A stretch of 64,000 nt of DNA from Rotaria sp. Silwood1. Taxonomy: Eukaryota; Rotifera; Eurotatoria; Philodinida; Philodinidae. The translations under genes were made by a program, and so were the position numbers. The stretch is from assembly GCA_905250075.1 (NCBI GenBank), contig CAJNOP010000873.1:1-64000 (forward strand), in the 5' to 3' direction. Positions 1-9,179 of the stretch are shown here, piece by piece. Each line of letters starts with the position of its first letter. The stretch's first letter is position 1. The notes below the pieces were generated by a model that saw only the letters and a program-made list of their open reading frames with translations, searched no databases and was not told where the DNA came from.

Positions 1-750
1 CGAGTATTCAACGACCACAATAGGTCCTGTACGCGATAATTACACGCAAACATCAAAGAGCTGCCTTTCGCTCACTACTTTCTCTCTGAAAGCTCTGAAG
101 AAATATGAACAATAATGTCTGTGTTCCATAGGATTTATGTAAACTACCTCTAAACAGTTCGTGATGAACTACAAAAGCTCACTTTAGTAGTTGATAGACA
201 GAAATGAGTACCCGCATTAGGTAGTATATGACCATTTATGAGCATCTCTACAATCAGCGTCACGAATGTTAATGAATACACACTTTCTGTAACCATTGAA
301 AGATTATCGATATCCCAATTATATAGTAGCTGATAACCGATAAGTACCGAGTTATATAGTAGTACTTGAAGTATTGAAACCTCTTCCTCTTATATCGCAG
401 TTGGTGGCTTATGGATAGCACCACTATTGTATAGTGAATGACCTATGAATACGTTTTTTACATAGTACCACCTATGGATGGCCTCGTCACACGACTCATG
501 GAGAATTATGGGTACTTTCATGAATGTTTATCGAGTTTTATAAATGTTTAAGAAAAGTTTAATTTCATAGGAAAACGTGTACTTTAACTTTAAAAGGTTT
601 AAAGTTAGTGTAAAGAATGGTCACTTTAATTATAAAAGCTAAAGCTTAAAGTGCGCTACTTTAACTATAAAGAAAATTTAAAGTACCATTCCTACTGCAC
701 TACAGTCTAATTGTACGCAAGCTATACTACAGCTGTAGTCTGGATAGATT
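1..750. other. Gene-free stretch with degenerate short repeats
   Basis: I see no coding region here. At about 565-676 three or four degenerate copies of an ACTTTAA(C/T)TATAAA-like motif occur in both orientations, so each copy can form a small AT-rich hairpin. The remainder is unstructured AT-rich sequence with several ATATAGTAG-type words. Confidence 0.5.
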
Positions 751-930
751 CCAGCTATACTCAAGCTATAATCCAACTGTACTCCACTTGTACTCCACCT
801 GTACTCCAACTTTACTCCACCTGTACTCCACTGTACTCCAACTTTACTCCAACTGTACTCCAGCTGTACTCCAACTGTACTCCAGCTGTACTCCAGCTGT
901 ACTCCACCCGTACTCCAGCTGTACTCCAAT
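751..930. repeat. 12-bp minisatellite (CTGTACTCCAAC-like)
   Basis: About fifteen head-to-tail copies of a 12-bp unit, CTGTACTCCAAC or CTGTACTCCAGC, with point variants (TTTACTCC, CCGTACTCC) and one shortened copy near 830. Because 12 is a multiple of 3, long open frames with repetitive Leu-Tyr-Ser-type protein appear on both strands. They are artefacts of the repeat and not genes. Confidence 0.9.
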
Positions 931-1500
931 TTTTTTTTGGAGTAGAGTGAGTCTCGCTTTTTCCCCCTTGCTTTTATGGCATATTGGTTTTTCAAAATAT
1001 TTCATTCATTCTTCTTCATAATATTATGAGCCATTCAGATATAGATTCTTTGTGAGATTATGATAAGTATTTTAACTATACATAGTAGCGAGAAAAGAAA
1101 GAGAGCACAATATTAACTGGTGAGCCACAGACAAAAAATACAAATATCTTAGAGATCTATTGGCTAGTCAAATAATCGTCAGTATAAAGCTTTTCAATAT
1201 TTAAGAAATCATATTTATAGCCATGAAAAGGTTATAATAGCTATAGATAATGAAGGAAATACTTCATATCGTTTAAATGGCAATTAGTTCATAAATAACA
1301 ATGGTTTTTATAATTATCCGCGAGGTTTTTAACCGCTGTAGTGTGTTAAAATGACTACGGAGTGTTTTAATCGTTATCCAAACTCCAAATACGTACACCA
1401 ACTTAAAATAAACGTGGGATGTCTTAATAATCAAAGCAAAACTTGAAGTAGTTGTAGAATGATTAGGTATCTACAGGAAACCATAAAGTGGGTATAAAAA
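931..1500. other. No gene seen
   Basis: AT-rich sequence without a supported open frame, RNA gene or repeat. It separates the minisatellite from the next tandem array. Confidence 0.4.
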
Positions 1501-1501
1501 G

Positions 1502-1672
1502 TCATTAAGTAGCTATAGAAATTCATTAAGTAGCTATAGGAATTCATTAAATAGCTGTAGAATCATTAATTAGTTGTAGAGAATCATTAAGTAGCTATTG
1601 AAATTCATTAAGTAGCTGTAAGAATTCATTAAATAGCTGTAGAATCATTAAGTAGCTGTAGAAAGCCATTAA
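1502..1672. repeat. ~20-bp tandem array, left part (ATTAAGTAGCTGTAGAA)
   Basis: Seven to nine imperfect copies of a 17-22 bp unit built on CATTAAGTAGCTGTAGAA. The array is cut at 1672 by an inserted element and resumes at 2584 with the same unit. Each unit carries a TTAA tetranucleotide, the target sequence of the inserted element. Confidence 0.88.
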
Positions 1673-2583
1673 GGGCCCCCCCTCAGAAAATCGATTTTTT
1701 CGAAACAATATCGAAATTGAGTTTTTACCATAGAAAGATAGAGCGAAGCTTCCTCTTTCAGAATATATATAGATTTTTGGAAAATGATCGGTTTTTCAAG
1801 GACTTGTCAGATCAGACTTTAACTTCCCTACCATATTTTCCAAGAAATTTTCGTAGTTTTTTAGAGTTTTTTAGTTTTGGAAAACCCCGTTTCTACTTCA
1901 AATATCATTGAATAAAACATTTTAATATTAACCCGCGTGTAAAATGGCGTTAGTTTTACTGCATCTTTTACGCGCCTTAAAATAGTTTTAGAAAATTTAT
2001 TGAAAATATGCCATTTTAATATGAATTTTTTGAATTTAACCGAAGAAAACCACTTCTAAAACTTCTTTAAGGTTTTTCTCAGAATATGATTTCCAATCAG
2101 AAAAATTGGATCTCCTCCCTCATTTTTCGAGCTATTGCCAATAGTTTTTTTTTGTTTTAAAGGTCTCGATCAGAGTAAACTTTTATCCGAACGGAGTTTT
2201 GAAAGTTGGTTCCTGGGTTGAGAAAAGTGGAATTTACTGTCGTTGGACTACCATTTTTTATGCTAATTTTAAGACCCTTGCACTAAAATGCTCGTAAAAA
2301 ATCAATAGGACAGAATATGAAAATTCCGTTCGGACAAAAGTTGCATACTGACACGTATGTTAATTTGAAACCAGTCCGAGCTCTCTATCTCTTCTTATGG
2401 TGGAGTTATTCCAATTTTCCTGAAGGCCAAAAATGACCCATGAATCAGCTGGAAGTCCTGTCTAGTACGACCAATCGAGCTGAAATTTTTACCAGAAGCG
2501 TATCTCTCCAAGATCAGTCATCCATGAAATTTTCAGGTTGAAAGGACCGTCAAAAGTGGAGACTCATTTCTGAGGGGGCCCCC
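1673..2583. mobile_element. 911-bp non-autonomous DNA transposon with TTAA target duplication (piggyBac-like)
   Basis: The ends are inverted repeats. The left end reads GGGCCCCCCCTCAGAAA; the complement of the right end reads GGGGGCCCCCTCAGAAA. TTAA flanks both sides (1669-1672 and 2584-2587), and the interrupted tandem array continues directly after the right TTAA, so the insertion boundaries are unambiguous. No open frame longer than about 64 codons lies inside, so it cannot encode its own transposase. A TTAA duplication is characteristic of the piggyBac superfamily; the GC-rich tips are unusual for it. Family assignment is inference; the insertion itself is seen directly. Confidence 0.85.
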
Positions 2584-2618
2584 TTAAGTAGCTATTGAAA
2601 TTCATTAAGTAGCTGTTA
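2584..2618. repeat. ~20-bp tandem array, right part
   Basis: Two more copies of the TTAAGTAGCTATTGAAATTCA-type unit continue the array found at 1502-1672, showing that the element between them is a later insertion. Confidence 0.85.
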
Positions 2619-2651
2619 GTTTTTTTCAAAAGTATCTCTTTTGGGAAGCTA

Positions 2652-2680
2652 CGCCCACACCCACCCTACCCACACCCTCG
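2652..2680 (-). repeat. C-rich telomere-like tract (single arm)
   Basis: CCCACACCCACCCTACCCACACCCT-type sequence, the complement of TGTGGG-like repeats. Unlike the other members of this family in the window, no G-rich partner arm is visible within about 100 bp upstream. Confidence 0.6.
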
Positions 2681-3771
2681 AAGTGAAATCCGTAGTGAAT
2701 GCACTCCTTCGTAAGTTGTTTCCGTTTGTTCTTTCTCGATGTATGTATCAAAAGTTCTCACTTTCTGTGGTAATAATTTCAAAAAGAAACAGTCAGAAAA
2801 CATCCGTTTTTTCTATTTTCTTACAGGAAGCTGTCCAAAAAACAAGCTTAATTTGACCATTACTCTCTTTGCCTATAGATAAGAGAGATATGAATCATTT
2901 ATAGAATTCTCTTCAAGGTGAATTCTGCAATGGGTACTTCATAGTTTCTTTCTAACGTCGATCGTCTGAGTGGTCGGAACGTAACTTTTACCATTCACAG
3001 TGACGAAAAAAAGCCTGATTATCTTTCGGAGAAATTCATTTCATTCCAATTACCCAAATGATTAATCCATTAGTCGACATTGACAGCTTATGAATGTTTT
3101 ATGCCAAATAAGTTGATTTTCCTAGATTCTTCTCTAAAAAATTAATTGAATGAATTTTTAATGGCTTAAAAGAGAGAACTGCTCGATTTAAACATTGAAA
3201 GAAGTAAGTCAAAGTCTTGAGAAATTTCTATTTTTTTGTTATCTATTCCGATTAAAAGATCCTATACATATACACACACTTGTTTAAGCCAGGTGTTTAT
3301 ATTAGGTTTTTTTACATTCTGAAGTACCAAAAAATAGTTTACATTAGTCAACGTTTAAATCTCGATTCATTTGAAAAAGATAACTTTAAAAAGAATTTTA
3401 GCCGATGATTTTCAATGGAAACTAAACTCAAATTAGCTTCAATCTGCTAGTCTCGTATATCATTCTATTTTTTCTTGTAATTCGAATGACATTTAGTTAA
3501 GAGATATTACCATTTGTTTTCATTTGATTATTTATCTTAAAAAAACTCAAACAATTACTTGAACATATCAATTTTTGATAAATTTCAAGTATAACAACGA
3601 AGTTTTTTCAATCCAAAACTCTATTCATTCAGACAATCAATACGTATTATCTTCAATATATCGAGCAAATGGTGCATGTTGGATTTTCTTTACCAATTTG
3701 TTATATCGTTTGAAAAACTAAAAAATAAAGCTATGATATAGATCAAATTGCTTTCGATTTTTTTCGCATAA
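2681..3771. other. No gene seen
   Basis: AT-rich sequence with no open frame of coding character and no obvious repeat structure. Confidence 0.4.
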
Positions 3772-4008
3772 TTACTTTTTCTTTGGAGTATCTAAAGTCA
3801 GTGTTTGATCATTTGTTTTACTTAGTGCAAGTTTAATTTCATCATACCATTCAAAAGGAGGATTCGATAGTACTGCTTGATTATTATCATTTTGAGCAAT
3901 CTCATTTCTTTTATTTGCCTTTTGTTTCTTTAAAGATTCTTCATTAATTTTTCGTTTTGATTGTCATTCATCAATATCTTCTTTTAACATTAAACAGATT
4001 TCAATCAT
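3772..4008 (-). pseudogene. Decayed terminal exon of an unknown protein
   Basis: Reading the minus strand from 4008 gives a 78-residue frame with coding character: Lys/Glu/Gln/Asn-rich, containing NPPFEWYDEIKLAL and ending LDTPKKK before a TAA stop at 3772. One in-frame TGA interrupts it after LKEDIDE, where a Trp codon (TGG) would fit. Immediately upstream on the same strand, at 4013, an interspersed repeat begins, so the 5' part of the gene may have been cut off by insertion. I do not recognise the family. The composition suits a coiled or nuclear protein, but no function can be given. Confidence 0.4.
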
Positions 4009-4012
4009 TTTT

Positions 4013-4215
4013 GTGTACTCAAAAAGTGAGTACACTACTAAAATCGGTCAGTGTGTCCGGCCGTCCGGCCGTCCGTTTATTCGATAACTTTTGAAAGGAG
4101 AGTCAGATCGCGATGAAATTTTCTACACAGATCAGTCTTGACAATATCTCGGTCGAGTTCGAAGATGAGAAGGATCCGTCAAGAAATGACTGAGTTATCG
4201 AAAAAATTGTGATTT
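4013..4215 (+). repeat. Interspersed repeat, copy 1 (GTGTACTCAAAAAGTGAGTACAC start)
   Basis: Begins with a perfect hairpin, GTGTACTC facing GAGTACAC across a 7-base loop, followed by CAGTGTGTCCGGCCGTCCG, then a segment containing AACTTTTGA, GTCAGATCGCGATGAAA and CGAGTTCGAAGATGAGAAGGA. About 80% of positions match the copy at 4361-4560 in the same orientation. It carries no coding frame. Confidence 0.8.
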
Positions 4216-4360
4216 TTGACGAGACCATCCCTGAGGGGGGGTACGGGGATTTTTCGAAAAAAATTTTTTGCTCATAATTATTCACAAAATACATAAATCG
4301 ACTCAGTTTTTAACGCTGATTCTGAATCTGATATTAGTTTTGAACCGAATCATAGTTTTG

Positions 4361-4560
4361 TCTACTCAAAAAGTGAGTACACTATAGAATAGTCAGTGTG
4401 TCCGTCCGTCCGGTTGGCTGTTTACATGATAACTTTTGACAGCAGAGTCAGATTGCGATGAAACTTTCTACACAGCTTAGTATTGACAATATCTCCGTCG
4501 AGTTCGAAGATGAGAAGGATCGGCCGAGTCGTTCCTGAGTTATTTCAAAAATACCCATTT
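4361..4560 (+). repeat. Interspersed repeat, copy 2
   Basis: Direct repeat of the element at 4013-4215, with the same order of motifs: ACTCAAAAAGTGAGTACAC, GTCAGTGTGTCCGTCCGTCC, GATAACTTTTGA, TACACAGCTTAGT, GAGTTCGAAGATGAGAAGGA. The first base pair of the leading hairpin is mutated. The tandem same-strand arrangement suggests either duplication or two LTR-like or satellite units around a ~145-bp spacer. Confidence 0.8.
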
Positions 4561-7030
4561 TTCTCTATAGCTTTCTGTGGAAAAATCGACCCATCGCCGT
4601 TTTCGTAAAAGACTTTTCCTATCATAGTCAAATAAAACCCCAATTATTATATACCATTCGATAGAGAATTTCAAGAGCTACAAAATCATATATAAAGCAT
4701 AGAGAAACAAGAAGGTTGACTCACCTATGACAAGGATAATTAAAGAGAACTAGGTTATATTTTGGTCCACGATTTAATTGATCCACAAATCGAGCTCTAG
4801 CTTCCGATCACACTGATGATACTTCGAGGTTTTCAGATATGGAGAACTCGAATGTGTACTGCACTTCCATCAAAATACTATTAGTTGTGCAGTGACCAAT
4901 AGAAATGAAGTTATAGGAAAAGCGACTTTCTTAGGGTAAATCAAGGGAAAGAGCACAAACTTGAGCTGTATTTGGCCCATGTCCTATTGGTTTGGCAACG
5001 CGTAATAGAAATCAACATTATAAATGGTAGATTTCACAGTATAATTTTGATATTCAGACAGTCTAGGATGATTGATTTGTATGATTCACTTTTTGAAGTA
5101 CACATAACTCTCGGATTTAAATCCGAAGTTTCCGCATTTATTTTGTTATAAATTAGCGATAGACAGCTATTACTGAACAGAAACTATCGAACAAACTCAA
5201 TGCCAATAGTTCAAGTCTTATTACACGTCGAGATCTTAACGAATTCAAGCACCATTTCTCTATTAGAAATCAGACACTAAGTGCTTCATTCATTAATTAA
5301 AATTTAGCCTTGTATTGACGAAAGCATGGAGAGTCAGCGAAAACTTTTCTCAGCATCATTTTCGTTTCTTTTTTGACATAAATATTTGTTTTAGATTAGG
5401 ATTTCAACGAGTTACGAGGCTTGCAGTATTGGCATCAAGTGTCTTCAATAGCTTCTATTCAGCAATAGCTCCTAATTTATTGAAAAACTTCCTAGACTAA
5501 GGAAAATTCTTCAAAAGAAATTGCAGAAAAAACGGTTGAAATCTGTTTGAATTACAGTTCCTTTATCTATAGGCATTGAAATGCTTCTGACAAATGATTC
5601 TTAAATAGAAACATAAAAGTTAACAAGAAAGAGGTGATTTCGTAGAAAATTTTTACAGTAGAAAGGTTAGATGTTCAGCTAACAAATCAGAAGGCTCGAA
5701 TGGCAAAGATCTAAGTGCCATAAGGTTAAAGTAGTGTATAATTTTCAGTTCCAACTCTATAATTTTTGTCAAATTTTGACCAGTAGTATTACTCGAGATG
5801 AAAAACCTTTGATTGAGTTATTTACAAAATTCTGTACATTCGAAATAATAAAACTTTTGCTTGTGTACTAACAGAATTAAGATTAATAGCTGATTGAACA
5901 ATTTCAAACAGTTGATTTGTTGATGCTGTATAATTTGCACCACAATTTTTTTTCTAACTCACTAACACATTTTGTATGTTCTTTCTATGAATCACGATTA
6001 ATAAAATCAAAACCAAATAAAAGATAACATGAATAATAATAATAATATCATGCAAATGAATCATATTGTACGGAAAATCTTTTCCATAATCAATACAAGA
6101 AAGTCTTGGCACTCGTCGACTTGTACTTGCTGTAAGTTTATCAACTTAATTTTTTGCGAGTGCTTCAATAAAGCTACGTAGAATCAACAATATCAATCAC
6201 TCAGACATTCGCTGATATCATAGATTGATCATAAGAATGAGAAAGATAGATATATAACACGTAGCATTATTTCTTGTCGAAATGAACTGAAGATAGAAAC
6301 TCATTCATCTGATAAATCGCTTTTGAGTCGAAAACGAGCTATGAATATCGTGAAAGATTTTCATATCATTAGCTTATTATTGTGTAGATACTCCAGTTTT
6401 ACAGTATTTGTTAAATGAATGTCGTGTAGAAACTTGCAACCCAATCCGACCCGCAGGCGAGCGTAGGTTGAACTTTGAAACGTGTCAGGTTCATTTTCCT
6501 AAGACAATTTACCGCTCTCTCGCTCTATATTTTTTCACAATTGATTTGAAAATCAATACGTAAAAAAGCTATCGGTAGATGTTATCTATATAAGACCGCA
6601 GATGTGGATTGAACAATTCTGAACGATTTCAGTATTTATCGTTCGAGTCTATGCATATTATTAGTATAATAATGTTATTTTATTTCTTCATCAAAACTTC
6701 CAAAAGCCTAAATCAATAACATTCGATTCAATAGAGATGAGATGAGAGTCAATTGTGTTGCTCTTCCAGTGGACATGTTCTAGGATGAATATAGAGAATG
6801 ATTTTCATTCCAACATGTCATATCCATAAAGGATAGGCTCTAATAATTACTGTATTTTTCTATTTTCTTGTTGGAGCATTTCTGTTAAAAGAATACGGAG
6901 ACCAACTTTTATAGCAGCAGTTTTGAGTCATGTAATAGTGGTTAGAATATTTGAAAACTTATAAAAGAACGTAAAAATATTGAAAGAGTGAATGTTTCAG
7001 ATCTTGTCGCTGTTTTTATCCCAAGATACA
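4561..7030. other. No gene seen (2.5 kb)
   Basis: AT-rich sequence with many stops in all frames. Short open frames, for example near 5315-5500, lack coding composition. No tRNA, rRNA or clear repeat was found. Confidence 0.4.
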
Positions 7031-7087
7031 AGGGTGTGGGTGGGTGTGAGTGTAGATGATATAAAGTTAGACTCACACCCACACCCT
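7031..7087. repeat. Telomere-like fold-back: G-rich arm then C-rich arm
   Basis: Left arm AGGGTGTGGGTGGGTGTGAG and right arm ACTCACACCCACACCCT are complementary over at least 16 bases around a ~19-bp spacer. The arms consist of TGTGGG/TGTGAG-type units. It is the cleanest short member of the family also found at 30943, 39868, 55835, 56758, 61790 and 62942. Confidence 0.85.
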
Positions 7088-8354
7088 AATATAAACTGTT
7101 AAATGCGTCAAAGATAGGAGATAAAAATGAGCCACTTATTATGGAGTGTTCGGTATCTTCCCTTCTTCCGAAAAGAATTTTACAATTTTTCAAAAAAACC
7201 TTGAATTGAATTTTATAGTGAAGGAAATTTTTCGTTTTAGCGGCGGATTCTGCAGCTCTGGTAAGAAGAAATTGAATTCTTTTGACAAACAGTGACATAA
7301 TAATAGCAAAACTGCATTTGAAAGATGTACCACATCTAATAATTATCGTTGTTTTCTTTTAATCTTTTCGATATTAAGCTTGCATAATTAATTAAGTTTG
7401 TACACAAACCGTTCTATGTAGAGAATAAAACAAAAGGTTAATCGATCAAATTGATACTTCTAACTTACTATCAAACTATATTTTCGAATCATCTTTTCTG
7501 GCATTAATAATTGTGTAGATGTCCTATTTAATGGTTTTAAATTTTTCATTTGGATTAATCTATTGATCTGTTTAATTTTTATTAATGATACAAACACAGC
7601 ATGACGCTTTTCATTCTTTCAAAAGTATCCAACGAAGCATTTCGCAAACAATAATATTTATCCAATTTTATTGCTTAATATATCATAAGCAAGAGCAATA
7701 TGAATTGTGTCAGATATTCTATTTTAATAGGAATTTCATGTGAAAAATTTGTTTTATTCATCTTCTATGTATACATCTGTCATAGATAGACGTTCTTATA
7801 CTGTCTTATTCGCGCATTGAAGAAGGGTTCTTCGATGGATGAATAAAACAGTACAAGCACAACTATCTGTGTATTTTTTGACTCTCCGTTCTCGAGAATA
7901 TCGCAATAGACAATAAAGAAAACTCGCACAAGACTACATAAAAGTAATGCAAAGCGGTCTCAATTTTCGTCAATGGAATTTCAGTTGCCATGAGAATGAT
8001 AATCAATTTCAATAAAAGTCATTATTATTGTGGAACGACTACAACGTTTCACGATGTGCGTAAGAGATGAGTAAGAAAAAGAGATTTACATTGAAACTAC
8101 ATTCTACACCCAGCAAATAATTCTAATATTACAGATTCATAGAGCAAAAAAATGTTATCAAATATTCAGCTGGAGACGAAACAGTTGAGTTTTTAATTTA
8201 CATATGGATTCAATACAAAGAAAAATTGATCAGTATTCACATTTATTTTCATTGTTATATATAAGACACAAACTTTAAAATCACTATGAACAATGCATCA
8301 AAAATGTCACATGATATCAACATAATCTGTGGAACTGTCTTGGTGCGATTGTTT
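7088..8354. other. No gene seen
   Basis: AT-rich sequence downstream of the minus-strand gene at 8355-9179; part of it is presumably that gene's 3' flank. Nothing else is supported. Confidence 0.4.
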
Positions 8355-9179
8355 TCAGGTAGCAATGGCATGGATAGATACTATCTTGACGTCATCAGTT
8401 TCAACATGACAGTTGAAGTGAAATGTAAAAAACTGCATGATAATTAGAGTATAACAAAGGCATGTAGCTACGAATTCGGCAATAGCGGCAATATACTCCA
8501 ATATGTGCATTTCAGAATGAAAGTAGAGCCATTCACATGTCACAGATATAGTCACAACGGCTACAAACAAATACAGAAACGATTTGATCCAACCACTACG
8601 AAAATGTTCGTATTTCTCTGAAAAAAAGTCGAATAAGAGAAAAAAGGCGATATTGTCTTGAGTTCTTGTTGTAAATTGTTGATCAAAATAAATAGGAATG
8701 AATATGGCAAGAATGACTTCCAATCGAGAGATAAAATGGAAAATGTGTTTGTTTTCCACTTCAATATGATGATGAAGTTGTCGATAGACACGACAGTAAA
8801 TAAGTGCCGCTGTGAAAATTGTGTCGAGAACTATACATCCGCAAAATATAACGATAAAGAAGTTGTCCTTCTTATAAATATATGAGAGGGTATATCCGAT
8901 ATGACCAATTTCAGCAAGTACCCATAAGAGTAGATGATAGAAGAATAATAAATAACGTGATTCAATTGGAGCACAATATTGTAGATAAGAAAAGACTATG
9001 AGAATTGTTGAGAGAAGACCTTCATACATTAATGATTTAGATTTGTACAACATATTATAAGAGTAAAATGCATCAAAGACATAGGCAATTAACGAGAAAA
9101 TTGGAAGCAAAACCATTGCCCATAAAAAGAAATGATCTTGCTGTTTGGTCGTGGGATACAAAATAGATACTCTTCTCAT
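8355..9179 (-). CDS. Intronless multipass membrane protein, 274 aa, unknown function
   Basis: A single uninterrupted frame with Met at 9179. About seven hydrophobic segments are visible, near residues 17-35, 51-70, 76-98, 106-129, 148-168, 200-220 and 228-252, joined by short charged loops; a Lys/Arg-rich start and a short hydrophilic tail follow. It therefore looks like a seven-helix plasma- or endomembrane protein. It lacks a DRY box and an NPxxY motif, so it is not an ordinary rhodopsin-like receptor. The segment LLPIFSLIAY and the overall helix count faintly recall TMEM184/OST-alpha transporters, but I would not assign that family. The lack of introns contrasts with the conserved genes of the window and would fit a lineage-specific or retrocopied gene. 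Both flanks are gene-poor. Confidence 0.65.
   Translation of the reverse strand: MRRVSILYPTTKQQDHFFLWAMVLLPIFSLIAYVFDAFYSYNMLYKSKSLMYEGLLSTILIVFSYLQYCAPIESRYLLFFYHLLLWVLAEIGHIGYTLSYIYKKDNFFIVIFCGCIVLDTIFTAALIYCRVYRQLHHHIEVENKHIFHFISRLEVILAIFIPIYFDQQFTTRTQDNIAFFLLFDFFSEKYEHFRSGWIKSFLYLFVAVVTISVTCEWLYFHSEMHILEYIAAIAEFVATCLCYTLIIMQFFTFHFNCHVETDDVKIVSIHAIAT

Noticed and set aside
678-1021. Overlapping repetitive ORFs of about 100 codons on both strands
   Set aside because: They arise from the 12-bp minisatellite, which is free of stops in several frames; there is no splice or promoter context.
1717-1911. 64-codon ORF inside the TTAA element as a transposase fragment
   Set aside because: No DDE-type or DNA-binding motif; too short and low in coding character.
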